DNA of 64,000 nucleotides from Flavobacterium panici (GTDB lineage: Bacteria > Bacteroidota > Bacteroidia > Flavobacteriales > Flavobacteriaceae), in NCBI RefSeq assembly GCF_903819335.1, contig NZ_CAIJDE010000017.1, forward strand, positions 1 through 64,000, in the 5' to 3' direction. The notes below the pieces were generated by a model. The model saw nothing but the letters and a program-made list of their open reading frames with translations, did no database searches and was not told where the DNA came from. Positions 26,573 to 35,673 of this stretch are shown here, in pieces; the first letter of the stretch is position 1, and each line of letters starts with the position of its first letter. The position numbers and the translations under genes are program-made.

Positions 26573-27286
26573 TTAAGAAAATATTTCTTTCAAAACTTCT
26601 AGTGATTTTGGCTTCTTGAATCCTTCTAAATGAAAGCTGTAGTAATCAATTAATACCTTCAATAAAATTTGTCTTTCGACTACGTGAAAGATTTTTTCGG
26701 TATTATCAAACTTTAAATCGATTAGCTTTTTGAGCAGATTTGTTTCGTGTTCAGAAAGTACATTACCTTTATTGAAAAGTGTAAAAACACCATCATTCAT
26801 TTCAAAATGTGGCAGATCTATTTCTGAGGTATCCGGATAAAAACCTAAGTATTTTGTGATTTCTAAAAGTAAAATCAAATGAAAATTAGAAATTTCATCA
26901 TGATTATCAAGCCATGTCAAGGCGGTTTCTAAAAACAAAAAAAGGGATTCATTTTTTTCTTCTTCCTGAATAGAATAATGAAGTATTTCAGACAGAAACA
27001 TGACCATTGTACTTTTTATAATATCAGTATGAATGGTTTGAAAAGGGATTCCGTTTTTTATCTCTTTGAAGTTTTCAAGCGTTCCTTTGTTTTTATGAAC
27101 GGCTTCTATTTCTAAAATCGACAATGGCTGGAAATAAGCAATTTTCTGATTGGCTTTTCTATTGGAAAAAGCATCGCGCACAAAATAAGATTTCAGTCCG
27201 CTTGAAAGTGTAAAACATTTTACGATCAAGCTTTTTTCCTGAAATTTTAAAGATGAGATTACTATTGCTTTGGTTTTGACTTGCAA
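26573..27286 (-). CDS. recO: DNA repair protein RecO
   Basis: RecO works in the RecFOR pathway, loading RecA on SSB-coated single-stranded DNA. The 237 residues start with the OB-fold domain (MQVKTKAIVISSLKFQEKSLIVKCFT, typical RecO start), followed by a helical domain (about 80-180). The zinc-binding cysteines of some RecO proteins are not seen; Bacteroidota RecO proteins often lack them. It lies 79 bases downstream of porZ on the same strand. The spacer carries TTTTAGATT repeats. Confidence 0.9.
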   Translation of the reverse strand: MQVKTKAIVISSLKFQEKSLIVKCFTLSSGLKSYFVRDAFSNRKANQKIAYFQPLSILEIEAVHKNKGTLENFKEIKNGIPFQTIHTDIIKSTMVMFLSEILHYSIQEEEKNESLFLFLETALTWLDNHDEISNFHLILLLEITKYLGFYPDTSEIDLPHFEMNDGVFTLFNKGNVLSEHETNLLKKLIDLKFDNTEKIFHVVERQILLKVLIDYYSFHLEGFKKPKSLEVLKEIFS

Positions 27287-27292
27287 CGAATT

Positions 27293-27352
27293 TTAGATTT
27301 TAGATTGTTGATTTTAGATTGAAGAAATCTAAATTAAAACTGAAAACTGTGA
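27293..27352. repeat. TTTTAGATT and ACTGAAAACTGNGACTG repeat fragments
   Basis: The porZ-recO spacer contains GATTTTAGATTGTTG followed by GATTTTAGATTGAAG, then ACTGAAAACTGTGACTGCG. The first motif recurs at 38629-38703, the second (inverted) at 42362-42417, both in spacers of the Bat operon. Confidence 0.6.
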
Positions 27353-27365
27353 CTGCGACTGAATA

Positions 27366-29648
27366 CTATCGAATAATCATAACTTTCTTGACCTTTGTTT
27401 CGCCGCCGTCTTGTGCAGAAATAAAAACCATGTATACGCCAGAGGCTACTTTATATTTTCCAAAGGCTGTTGTGTCCCATTCTATAGTTCCGCCTTCAGA
27501 AGTTGTTTCGTAAACTAAGTTTCCTTCGATATCGGTGATTTTGATATTTGCTTTATCAATCAAACCGGCCACTTTCACGGTTCCGGAATAACTTGGTCGA
27601 ACCGGATTTGGATATACATAAACGTTATTTAAATCTTCGTTTGCTCCGGTTGCAATTCCTTTAAAAGAAATCATTCCTTTATTGGTTGCTATAAAAACTT
27701 CTCCGGTTGCGCTGTTAATTTTAATATCGTTTATCGTATTACTTGGCAAAGGTGAATTATTAATTGTAAAATGATATTTGGTTTCCTGACCATTTGGCGA
27801 AACCATAAAAATACCAGAATCTGCTGTACCAATCCATTTATTGTTCGCGCCGTCAACAACAATCGAAGTAATAAACTGCTCGTACATTAATTCCTGAGCC
27901 AGATTATCTTCCAGAATAATGATTGGATTTGCTTTTAGCTGCGCTTCGGTCTGGAAATTTCCAACATTCGACAAAACTCTTAATCCTTTTGTAGTCCCTA
28001 TCCAAAGCTGGTTTTTGGTATCGATTGCAACAGATCTTACATCTGCAATTGGTAAATTTCCTGCATCGGTACCAAAAGTCATTTTTTTGAACGTATTTGT
28101 ACTTTCGTTAAATGCAATTACACCATCATTACTTGTAGAAATCCACTTGACATTATTTTTATCAATAACGATATTCGCATAACTTGTACTTTCGGCATTA
28201 CTTAAAATTGTACTTGTGGAATAACTCTGCCATTGACCATCGGTTTTTAAAACTTTCAATCCGTTTTTAATTCGGCTGTTTGTTACCCATAAATTTCCTG
28301 TTCTGTCAAATGCAGTTCCGTTAATACGAACGTCAATATAATTTGGCCCTTCATAAGTCAAAGTTTCTAATCCGCTATTTTTTTCATTGAATAAAAAATT
28401 CGGAACATCATCTTCAATTCGCAATAATCCAGAGAAAAAAGAGCTTGCATAAACTTGTTTTTCGTTACTTGGGTTTACAATAACACGAGTAATTGACTTT
28501 GCATCATAAACTTCTGAATATGGGATATTTAACCATTTTGAGTTATTAAATTTACTTATACCATAACTATCTAAGTCATAAGGATTGTAATAAATATCAT
28601 AATCTCCATATACTGCCCAAAGAACATTTGGTGTAACATCAAGTGAAAAAATATTATTTCGTGAAGGACCCGCCGGAGTATTGTTTTCGAAAGTTCCAAT
28701 TCCCGAAAGTGCACCTGAAAATAATCCTTTTTCTTTTGTTCCGATGTAAATTATATCGCCAACTGCCGATGCACAAGAAAACGTCAGATTGATATCCGGA
28801 AGCTGCGTATTAACTATCGAACGAGTTAAAACCATTTGATTGTTATACACGTAAACCGAAGTTGAAGTTGTAACAAACAAATTGTGATTTACCGCTCGCA
28901 TATCAACAGAAGGCTGCGGAAGCTGCGAGAAACTAACAAAAGTATTGGAATTATATCGATGAATATTTCCCGTTGAATTAATTGCAATAAGTTCTGAATC
29001 CAGTGTTGCAACACTTGTCCAATTTCCTGTGTTTACTACAGTCCACTGGCTAAAATCGATTAAATTTGGATTTGTAATATCTGCTCTTCTAATTCCGCTG
29101 GAAGTTGCAGCAAAAATAAATCCATTAAAAAAAGTGGTTTGTTTTACGCTGATTTCTGCACCATTATCTCCAATAAAATAAGTATCTCCAAATTGTGATG
29201 TCGTTAAATTAAACTGCACAATCCCGAAATCGCAGGAAACATACAATAATCCGTTATGTTCCATTAAATGGTTAATCTTTTTAAGACTTGCCGATAATTG
29301 TTTATTAATGATATCTACTTTTTTTATGATGCTTCCGTCTGTTTCATTAATGATAATCATCAAACCATTTTCGTAACCAACAATTGTTTTTTTGAAACTT
29401 TCACTATGATATACTGCAGAAATTGTCTGACCCGAAAGTCCGTCGACAGTTGTTATTGTTTTTATAGCATTTGAAGCTGCATTTTTAGAAAACAAGGCAT
29501 TTTCTGAAGCAGTAAAAACCGTTGTAGAAGATTCTGAAATATCTTTTATTTCATTAAACGAAAAATAGCCTTCCCATGACAATTGGCCTTGCGCAAAGCC
29601 AAATTGAGATAGTACTAAAAATAAAACGTAAAGAAACTTTCTTGTCAT
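27366..29648 (-). CDS. porZ: Type IX secretion system protein PorZ
   Basis: Surface protein of the T9SS attachment complex, which helps deliver anionic LPS for anchoring cargo. The 760 residues begin with a signal peptide (MTRKFLYVLFLVLSQFGFAQ). Two beta-propeller-like domains of two-component-regulator-type repeats follow (TVDGLSGQTISAVYH, LWVTNSRIKNG, LWIGTTKGLRVL, KWIGTADSGIFM). The end is a T9SS C-terminal domain with YPNPVRP, a typical type A sorting pattern, and VKKVMIIR. Architecture, length and location next to recO agree with Flavobacterial PorZ. Other two-component-regulator propeller proteins lack this combination, but the call is by recognition. Confidence 0.85.
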   Translation of the reverse strand: MTRKFLYVLFLVLSQFGFAQGQLSWEGYFSFNEIKDISESSTTVFTASENALFSKNAASNAIKTITTVDGLSGQTISAVYHSESFKKTIVGYENGLMIIINETDGSIIKKVDIINKQLSASLKKINHLMEHNGLLYVSCDFGIVQFNLTTSQFGDTYFIGDNGAEISVKQTTFFNGFIFAATSSGIRRADITNPNLIDFSQWTVVNTGNWTSVATLDSELIAINSTGNIHRYNSNTFVSFSQLPQPSVDMRAVNHNLFVTTSTSVYVYNNQMVLTRSIVNTQLPDINLTFSCASAVGDIIYIGTKEKGLFSGALSGIGTFENNTPAGPSRNNIFSLDVTPNVLWAVYGDYDIYYNPYDLDSYGISKFNNSKWLNIPYSEVYDAKSITRVIVNPSNEKQVYASSFFSGLLRIEDDVPNFLFNEKNSGLETLTYEGPNYIDVRINGTAFDRTGNLWVTNSRIKNGLKVLKTDGQWQSYSTSTILSNAESTSYANIVIDKNNVKWISTSNDGVIAFNESTNTFKKMTFGTDAGNLPIADVRSVAIDTKNQLWIGTTKGLRVLSNVGNFQTEAQLKANPIIILEDNLAQELMYEQFITSIVVDGANNKWIGTADSGIFMVSPNGQETKYHFTINNSPLPSNTINDIKINSATGEVFIATNKGMISFKGIATGANEDLNNVYVYPNPVRPSYSGTVKVAGLIDKANIKITDIEGNLVYETTSEGGTIEWDTTAFGKYKVASGVYMVFISAQDGGETKVKKVMIIR

Positions 29649-29669
29649 TGTTTAAAAATATCGGATAGA

Positions 29670-29677
29670 CAAATATA
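29670..29677 (-). promoter_or_regulatory. -7 element of porZ
   Basis: On the minus strand TATATTTG matches TAnnTTTG and lies 21 bases before the porZ ATG. Confidence 0.5.
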
Positions 29678-29715
29678 CTACAAACGAAAGTATTTGATTT
29701 TTGTTCTTTAACTAA

Positions 29716-29763
29716 ATAAAAAAATGCTCCCTATTTATCCTTAACAAGACAAATGAGAGCATT
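29716..29763 (-). terminator. Terminator of gdhA
   Basis: On the minus strand AATGCTC (29763-29757) pairs with GAGCATT (29729-29723) across a large loop of 27 bases, followed by a T-tract to 29716. It lies 19 bases after the gdhA stop. Confidence 0.7.
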
Positions 29764-29781
29764 CTTCAATTGTAATTAATC

Positions 29782-31125
29782 TTACACTACACCCTGAGCA
29801 AGCATAGCATCGGCAACTTTAACAAATCCGGCAATGTTAGCTCCTTTTACGTAGTTTACATAACCATTTTCTTCTGCACCGTATTTTTTACATTGGTTGT
29901 GAATTCCAACCATGATATCTTTTAATCTTAAATCTACTTCTTCACTTGTCCAGTTTAAACGAATAGAGTTTTGTGTCATCTCTAATCCAGATGCTGCAAC
30001 TCCACCAGCGTTTGCTGCTTTTCCTGGAGCAAAAAGTACTTTATTATCTAAGAAAAGTTTTATTGCATCTAAAGTAGAAGGCATATTAGCCGCTTCAGTC
30101 ACACATAAAACGCCATTGTCAATTAATTTTTTAGCGTCGTCTCCGTTCAGCTCGTTTTGAGTAGCACATGGAATAGCGATATCAACTTTAACTTCCCAAG
30201 GGCTTTTCCCTTTATGGAAAATTGCATTTGGATATCTCTCTAAATATCTCTCTGCTCTGTTATCACCAGTTGCTCTCATTTCAACCATATAATCTATTTT
30301 TTCTCCAGAAATACCTTCTTCATCCAAAATATAACCATCAGGTCCCGAAATCGTAACTACTTTTCCTCCTAATTCATTCACTTTTAAAGCTACACCCCAG
30401 GCAACGTTTCCGAATCCTGAAATAGCAACTCTTTTCCCTTTAATTTCGTGACCAATTGTACGAAGCATTTGATCTGTAAAATAAACTACCCCATATCCAG
30501 TAGCTTCAGGTCTGATTAATGAACCACCGTAAGCAAGCCCTTTTCCGGTTAAAACTCCGGTAAATTCATTTCTGATTCTTTTATATTGACCAAATAAATA
30601 ACCAATTTCTCTGGCACCAACTCCAATATCTCCTGCAGGAACGTCTAAGTCAGGACCAATATGACGGCATAATTCAGTCATAAATGATTGACAGAAACGC
30701 ATGATTTCTGCATCCGATTTTCCTTCCGGATCAAAATCAGATCCTCCTTTACCTCCACCCATTGGAAGTGTTGTTAAACTATTTTTGAAAACCTGCTCAA
30801 AAGCCAAAAATTTTAAAACTGATAGGTTTACAGTGTGATGAAATCTGATTCCGCCTTTATATGGTCCAATCGCTGAGTTCATTTGAATTCTAAAACCTCT
30901 GTTTACGATTATTTCTCCTTTGTCGTCAACCCACGGAACTCTGAAAATTATAGATCTTTCTGGTTCAGCAATTCTAAGAAGTAAATTTTTACCGTCGTAT
31001 TTTTTTCTTTCTGCGATAAATGGAATTACCGTTTCTGCAAATTCCCTAACGGCTTGAAGAAATTCTGGCTCGTTTGGATTTTTTGACTCCACAAGAGCCA
31101 TAAATTCATTTATTTTTTGTTCCAT
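29782..31125 (-). CDS. gdhA: Glutamate dehydrogenase, hexameric type
   Basis: Reversibly aminates 2-oxoglutarate to glutamate with NAD(P)H; links nitrogen assimilation to the TCA cycle. The 447 residues match the short hexameric class, as E. coli GdhA. Visible are GPYKGGIRFH, the catalytic lysine K126 in LPMGGGKGGSDFDP and D166 in DVPAGDIGVG. The nucleotide-binding ISGFGNVAWG follows near 240. NADP preference is probable from similarity to the E. coli type but not proven. It stands alone between a terminator and a 323-base divergent promoter region. Confidence 0.96.
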   Translation of the reverse strand: MEQKINEFMALVESKNPNEPEFLQAVREFAETVIPFIAERKKYDGKNLLLRIAEPERSIIFRVPWVDDKGEIIVNRGFRIQMNSAIGPYKGGIRFHHTVNLSVLKFLAFEQVFKNSLTTLPMGGGKGGSDFDPEGKSDAEIMRFCQSFMTELCRHIGPDLDVPAGDIGVGAREIGYLFGQYKRIRNEFTGVLTGKGLAYGGSLIRPEATGYGVVYFTDQMLRTIGHEIKGKRVAISGFGNVAWGVALKVNELGGKVVTISGPDGYILDEEGISGEKIDYMVEMRATGDNRAERYLERYPNAIFHKGKSPWEVKVDIAIPCATQNELNGDDAKKLIDNGVLCVTEAANMPSTLDAIKLFLDNKVLFAPGKAANAGGVAASGLEMTQNSIRLNWTSEEVDLRLKDIMVGIHNQCKKYGAEENGYVNYVKGANIAGFVKVADAMLAQGVV

Positions 31126-31213
31126 TTTATAATAAATTATTCAAATAATAGTTTTAAACTTAATCAATTACATAAGAAAATACGTTTTAAGAAAACGTTT
31201 TCGTTATAACATA

Positions 31214-31221
31214 CAAAGATA
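31214..31221 (-). promoter_or_regulatory. Putative -7 element of gdhA
   Basis: On the minus strand TATCTTTG matches TAnnTTTG, giving a leader of about 82 bases. It lies in the 323-base gap 31126-31448, which holds only the divergent promoters of gdhA and the next gene. Confidence 0.45.
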
Positions 31222-31394
31222 TAGCAAAATCAACATGATTTGTTATTTTTTTTTGTTTTTAGAGAAGAATTGTGTATTTTTTAAACAATCTTAAAAATAC
31301 AATTTTACACCTCCGATTTTACAGCAATTTACCACCTTTAAAGTCAGAAAATTAAGTGTTTTGTTATTAAATTTTTAATAGAAGTATATATTAT

Positions 31395-31424
31395 TTTGAT
31401 TCGACTATGTTTTTTTTATATTTG
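31395..31424 (+). promoter_or_regulatory. Promoter of the outer-membrane barrel gene
   Basis: TTTG (31395-31398), an 18-base spacer, then TATATTTG (31417-31424). This is close to the TTTG-N19-TAnnTTTG consensus, with the ATG 24 bases downstream. Confidence 0.7.
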
Positions 31425-31448
31425 CCAATATTTTGAAAGCCCCAAGAG

Positions 31449-32243
31449 ATGTTTAAACACCTATATTTCACAATTTTCGCCCTATTTGGCATTACCACTA
31501 TTGCCAATGCTCAGTCTAATCTGGCACAAGAAGTAGGAATTATTTTCGGCCCTGTAGCATTTCAGTCCGATTTTGGAGAAAGACATAATTTCGATACCAA
31601 TGTGGGAAACACCGGTTTTGGTGTAGGAATTGTTCACTTTATTAACTTTTCTGCAAATAACAACAGAGAAAGTTTCTTCACAGAACATTTTAAAGTTAGA
31701 TCCGAATTATCTTTTAATACCACAACTCTTAACCATTTTGGCGGTTATATTGAAACTGCAAAAAACAAATTGGCTGTTGCGCAATTAAAAGCAATGAGTG
31801 GTAAATCTACTTTATTAAATCTTGGAGCTCAGTTAGAATTTTCTCCATTTATGAAAATTCACGATTTCGAAAATACTGCAGGCGGTTTTAGCCCGTATTT
31901 TAGTGTCGGATTCCTGGCAACTTATTATACTTCGAAAGTAAGCTCAACAATGGGCGAATTAGGACTTCCGTCAACAACTTTCCCTAAATATTTAACTCCT
32001 TCAGATGGTCATCAATATGGTTTTGCAAGTGAAAGCGGAGTAGCTTTAGCGGCAACAGCTGGTGTTGGATTCCACCTTAAATTAACTCAAATGAGCGATG
32101 TAATGTTTGAAACTCGTTTTCAGGCATTTAGTTCAGACTGGATTGATGGTTTAAACCCGAACAAAGATCTTTATGAAGAAAACAAGGCTAATGACTGGCA
32201 GGTTTGGTTTAATGTTGGATACATTTATTACTTAGAATTCTAA
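31449..32243 (+). CDS. Outer-membrane beta-barrel protein (THC0290_0291-like)
   Basis: A 264-residue protein with signal peptide ending ANAQ (residue 22). Alternating amphipathic strands fill the rest, and the last residues (VGYIYYLEF) form the terminal-aromatic beta-signal of outer-membrane barrels. The segment GIIFGPVAFQSDFGER then GNTGFGVGIVH is characteristic, from memory, of Flavobacterial proteins named THC0290_0291 family, whose function is not established. It has its own promoter and a perfect-palindrome terminator, so it is monocistronic. Confidence 0.82.
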   Translation: MFKHLYFTIFALFGITTIANAQSNLAQEVGIIFGPVAFQSDFGERHNFDTNVGNTGFGVGIVHFINFSANNNRESFFTEHFKVRSELSFNTTTLNHFGGYIETAKNKLAVAQLKAMSGKSTLLNLGAQLEFSPFMKIHDFENTAGGFSPYFSVGFLATYYTSKVSSTMGELGLPSTTFPKYLTPSDGHQYGFASESGVALAATAGVGFHLKLTQMSDVMFETRFQAFSSDWIDGLNPNKDLYEENKANDWQVWFNVGYIYYLEF

Positions 32244-32254
32244 AGAAATTCCAA

Positions 32255-32311
32255 AATAAAAAAATTCCAAATTCCAAAATAGTTACAATTGGAATTTGGA
32301 ATTTTTTTATT
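32255..32311. terminator. 23-bp perfect palindrome, bidirectional terminator
   Basis: A 23-base arm (32255-32277) is repeated as its exact reverse complement at 32289-32311, with core AATTCCAAATTCCAA. It sits between convergent genes and has T-tracts in both directions. It belongs to the same repeat family as 16357-16448. Confidence 0.88.
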
Positions 32312-32318
32312 GATTTTT

Positions 32319-33461
32319 TTAAGACAATGCTTGCTCTAAATCTGCAATTAAATCTTCTGCATCTTCAATACCAACACTTAATCTTACTAAGTCATCAGTA
32401 ATACCAACTTCTGCTCTTTTATCAGCAGGAATTGAAGCGTGTGTCATTAAAGCCGGGTGATTTGCAAGCGATTCTACTCCACCTAAAGATTCAGCCAGAG
32501 TAAATACTTTCAATTTCTCTAAAAATGCAATAGAATCTTCTTTTTTACCAGATTTGAATGTAAAAGAAACCATTCCGCCAAAAGCTTTCATTTGCTTCTT
32601 TGCAATTTCATGAAACGGATGATTTTCTAATCCAGGATAATAAACTGTATTTATTTTTGGATGCTTAGTTAAATACTCTACTACTTTTTCTCCATTTTCA
32701 CAATGTCTCTGCACTCTTAATGCTAAAGTTTTAATTCCTCTTAAAACTAAAAAACTGTCCATTGGCCCTAAAGTTGCTCCAGTAGCAAATTGCTGAAAAT
32801 GTAATTGTTCTCCTAAAGCTGCATCTTTTACAATTAAAGCTCCAGCAATAACATCAGAATGTCCGCCTAAATATTTTGTAGCGGAGTGCATAACGATATC
32901 AGCGCCTAAATCAAGAGGTTTTTGTAAATATGGCGTTGCAAAAGTATTATCTACAGCAAACCAAATTTTATGTTCTTTTGTGATTTTTGCCACTTCTGCA
33001 ATATCAGCTAGTTTCATTAACGGATTTGTTGGTGTTTCTACCCAAACCAATTTTGTATTTTCATTGATTAATGATTTCAATTTTGCAATATCCGTCATAT
33101 CAACAAAATGGAATTTTATTCCTGAATCTTTATAAATTCTTGAAAACATACGGTAAGTTCCTCCGTATAAATCATCCATTGCAATAACTTCGTCACCTGC
33201 TTTAAATGATCTTAAAATACAATCTGTAGCGGCTAAACCAGAAGAAAAAGCCAGTCCTCGTGTACCATTTTCAATACTTGCTAAAGCCTCTTCAAGAGCT
33301 GTACGAGTTGGGTTTGATGCGCGGCTGTATTCATAATCTGCCAAAGGTTTTCCCGGACTTGTCTGAATAAAAGTTGACGTTTGATACACCGGCGGCATAA
33401 CCGCTCCTGTACTTGGATCATGATGCTGGCCACCATGTATTACTTTTGTATTGAATTTCAT
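32319..33461 (-). CDS. metB: Cystathionine gamma-synthase/lyase family PLP enzyme
   Basis: PLP enzyme of the transsulfuration group, 380 residues from ATG 33461 (MKFNTKVIHGG). A start at 33497 is rejected because a TAAATTTG promoter element covers it. Family marks are YEYSRASNPTR, SGLAAT, the D-N-T-F-A-T-P segment near 181 and the PLP lysine K196 in HSATKYLGGHSD, close to K198 of E. coli MetB. Gamma-synthase and gamma-lyase cannot be separated by sequence alone; the symbol is the better guess. No other methionine or cysteine gene is adjacent. Confidence 0.9.
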   Translation of the reverse strand: MKFNTKVIHGGQHHDPSTGAVMPPVYQTSTFIQTSPGKPLADYEYSRASNPTRTALEEALASIENGTRGLAFSSGLAATDCILRSFKAGDEVIAMDDLYGGTYRMFSRIYKDSGIKFHFVDMTDIAKLKSLINENTKLVWVETPTNPLMKLADIAEVAKITKEHKIWFAVDNTFATPYLQKPLDLGADIVMHSATKYLGGHSDVIAGALIVKDAALGEQLHFQQFATGATLGPMDSFLVLRGIKTLALRVQRHCENGEKVVEYLTKHPKINTVYYPGLENHPFHEIAKKQMKAFGGMVSFTFKSGKKEDSIAFLEKLKVFTLAESLGGVESLANHPALMTHASIPADKRAEVGITDDLVRLSVGIEDAEDLIADLEQALS

Positions 33462-33494
33462 ATAGTTATAAATTTTAAATCCATAATTGTCGCA

Positions 33495-33502
33495 CAAATT
33501 TA
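33495..33502 (-). promoter_or_regulatory. -7 element fixing the metB-like start
   Basis: On the minus strand TAAATTTG matches TAnnTTTG and lies 33 bases before ATG 33461. It overlaps the longer possible start at 33497, which it therefore excludes. Confidence 0.6.
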
Positions 33503-33535
33503 CCGCTTAATTTATTTTATCCTGATACAACTTCT

Positions 33536-33543
33536 TACCTTTG
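33536..33543 (+). promoter_or_regulatory. -7 element of the DUF3298 lipoprotein gene
   Basis: TACCTTTG matches TAnnTTTG and lies 22 bases before the ATG at 33566. It is divergent from and only 33 bases away from the metB-like -7 element. Confidence 0.55.
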
Positions 33544-33565
33544 TAGATAATTAACACTTTTTGAT

Positions 33566-34309
33566 ATGAAAAATTACATATTTATAATCTTTTTGTGTTT
33601 GATTTTTACGAGTTGCAAAAAAGAGCTTTCATTTGAAAATGAAACATTTGAAGAAAAATCTACTATTCCGTGCAAAAATGATTGCCCGAAAATCACAATA
33701 GAAGTCCCAATTGCTAAAAATAAAAAGATCATCGCTGACAGTATTAATAAAAAAGTTTTCAATGTAATAAAAGAAATCATCTATTTCGGCGAAGACTCAA
33801 CAAAGGTCAACGATTATAAATCATTGTCAAAATCTTTTATTGCTTCTTACGAAGAAATGCATAAAAAATTCCCGCACGATACTTTTGGCTGGGAAGGAAA
33901 AATAACGGGAAATGTCGAATTTGAATCTGAGCAGATTTTAAACATCAAAATAGATCATTATACTTTTACGGGCGGCGCACATGGCTACCAAGGTTTCAGG
34001 TCTTTATTATTTAACCAAAAAACCGGAAAAGTCATTTTTAACGATCAATTGTTTAAGAATGAAAAAGAGTTTAAGGCTTTCGCCGAAAAAGAATTCAGAC
34101 TTAAATATCAAATTCCCGAAAATGCCAACATAAACGCAACAGGTTTAATGTTCGAAAATGATAAATTTCAATTGCCTCAGAATATTTTCTATACTTCTAC
34201 AGGTTTACTTCTTTATTACAATTCATACGAAGCCGCATCTTACGCCGACGGCCCAAAAGAAATTGTATTTCCGTATGATAAAGTGAGTAAATATTTGAAA
34301 TTTCAATAA
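33566..34309 (+). CDS. DUF3298/DUF4163-type lipoprotein
   Basis: A 247-residue lipoprotein. Residues 1-17 are a type II signal peptide with lipobox FTSC, so Cys17 would be lipidated. The mature part follows the DUF4163 plus DUF3298 order seen in RsiV-like extracytoplasmic proteins, with the diagnostic YTFTGGAHGYQG near 132-143 and FPYDKVSKYL at the end. RsiV binds lysozyme in Bacillus, but no sigma factor is adjacent here, so an anti-sigma role is not supported. It is divergently transcribed from the metB-like gene. Confidence 0.85.
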   Translation: MKNYIFIIFLCLIFTSCKKELSFENETFEEKSTIPCKNDCPKITIEVPIAKNKKIIADSINKKVFNVIKEIIYFGEDSTKVNDYKSLSKSFIASYEEMHKKFPHDTFGWEGKITGNVEFESEQILNIKIDHYTFTGGAHGYQGFRSLLFNQKTGKVIFNDQLFKNEKEFKAFAEKEFRLKYQIPENANINATGLMFENDKFQLPQNIFYTSTGLLLYYNSYEAASYADGPKEIVFPYDKVSKYLKFQ

Positions 34310-34324
34310 GAAAAACTTTGGGTT

Positions 34325-34344
34325 AGACGCACTGCAGTGCGTCT
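34325..34344. repeat. GACGCACTGC palindrome
   Basis: AGACGCACTGCAGTGCGTCT is a perfect 20-base palindrome. The same core recurs at 35637-35658, 47112-47139, 47218-47338 and 49211-49323. Confidence 0.85.
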
Positions 34345-34398
34345 CTACGTGTAAATATCTACAGAAAAAAACCTTAGAATCTTAGCAACTTAGAAACT

Positions 34399-35544
34399 TT
34401 ACTGAACATCATATTTCATTTTACGCAAAATTCTCAATGCCTCTTTAAATGAAGAATAAATATGTTTATAAGGTTTTAAAAGCAGTTTGGCATCGATTAA
34501 TTTTTGTTTGGCATCCTCAAAACCATTCAAATGACAGATCATAAAAGTAGAAGGCAGATTTTCCAAATCTTTCATTTCACGCTCAGATAATGCGATTTCT
34601 TTTTGAAGTTTATTTAACAATGCCATATTTGAGTTATAAATATGGTATAACATTTTCCGATTAAATTCAGGTGGCTGAAAAAGCATTTTACGGTCAATTT
34701 TATAATAACCATTATCAAAAAAGTGGATGGTTTGTTCTTCAAGCGGGTAATAACTTGTTTTATCATTTAATCCAAGCGGAACATATTCTGTAATTGTAAA
34801 AGTATCATCATCAAAGAAAATTGTAACCACATCCTGCGCCGAATAAAAAAGTTTAACCTGCTCATTAATTAACTCAATATCTACGCGGGATAAAAAGGTT
34901 TTATCTCTTGATTTTTTTGGAACTCCCGCCCAGCAAATCACAAACAATTCTTTAAAGACATTGTATTTTGGCGACATATCTTTATGTCTGAAATTCATAA
35001 AGTCAATTACGCCGTCCAGTGTATATTGAATGCTGTTTCGGGAACTATTTTCGATTCCAATTACTGTTTCTGTATTCTGATTATTTTTTTCGACTTCTTC
35101 ATGTTCTTCCACAGGAATGGAATTACTGCCGCGTCTTATAAAAACACTATTGGCAAGAATGGTATGAATTCCTTTTTTAAAATAGGAAATTTTGCTTTTA
35201 GGCTTTATCGTAACCAAACCAATTACTTTATCTTTTGGAAGATTTGGAAATGGTACGTTTTCGTATTGAATTTTTGGAGGATTTTCTAAAAATGCATTAA
35301 CGAGATTCTGAATTCGGCTGTCATCGAAGAAATCGTCGCCTACAATTTCGTTATCCTGATCTTCTACTCCAACAACGATATAAGAATTATTCGCCGGATT
35401 TGAATTGGAGAGTGCGCAAATGTGTTTTAAAAACTTTCCTTTGCCTTCTCGCGAATGTAGATTCAACTGCCTTTTTTTGTCATAAAAACTGCTCTCGTCA
35501 TTGTGAGCAAGTAAATTCTTTATCAAAAGGCGTTTATTAATCAT
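34399..35544 (-). CDS. Schlafen AlbA_2 domain protein
   Basis: A 381-residue soluble protein. Residues 15-140 fit the Schlafen AlbA_2 domain (PF04326). The segments ICALSNSNPANNSYIVVGVED and VFIRRGSNSIPVEE correspond to its conserved N-GG-ylliGV and yxRxGsst motifs. The C-terminal 240 residues are not recognised and include a run of acidic residues in FFDDDTFTITEYVP. AlbA_2 proteins bind nucleic acids or nucleotides, and some cleave RNA or act in defence. Repeats flank the gene on both sides. It could be defensive or regulatory; the sequence does not decide. Confidence 0.82.
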   Translation of the reverse strand: MINKRLLIKNLLAHNDESSFYDKKRQLNLHSREGKGKFLKHICALSNSNPANNSYIVVGVEDQDNEIVGDDFFDDSRIQNLVNAFLENPPKIQYENVPFPNLPKDKVIGLVTIKPKSKISYFKKGIHTILANSVFIRRGSNSIPVEEHEEVEKNNQNTETVIGIENSSRNSIQYTLDGVIDFMNFRHKDMSPKYNVFKELFVICWAGVPKKSRDKTFLSRVDIELINEQVKLFYSAQDVVTIFFDDDTFTITEYVPLGLNDKTSYYPLEEQTIHFFDNGYYKIDRKMLFQPPEFNRKMLYHIYNSNMALLNKLQKEIALSEREMKDLENLPSTFMICHLNGFEDAKQKLIDAKLLLKPYKHIYSSFKEALRILRKMKYDVQ

Positions 35545-35558
35545 AGTCTAAGTTTTTT

Positions 35559-35597
35559 TGCCACTAATTGCACTAATTTACACTAATTAAAACTTGT
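35559..35597. repeat. GCCACTAATTGCACTAATTT interspersed repeat
   Basis: GCCACTAATTGCACTAATTT followed by ACACTAATT, three related 10-base steps. The same family appears at 43473-43533 and, diverged, at 36452-36518. Confidence 0.6.
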
Positions 35598-35636
35598 AAT
35601 CACTTTACTTTCAATTCTATTACTTTAAACGTAAAA

Positions 35637-35658
35637 AAGACGCACTGCCGTGCGTCTT
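35637..35658. terminator. GACGCACTGC palindrome, possible SDR terminator
   Basis: AAGACGCACTGCCGTGCGTCTT is a near-perfect palindrome with A and T tracts on the two sides. It lies 16 bases after the SDR stop on the minus strand, so it may double as a terminator. Confidence 0.6.
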
Positions 35659-35673
35659 TACAATAAAATTTTA

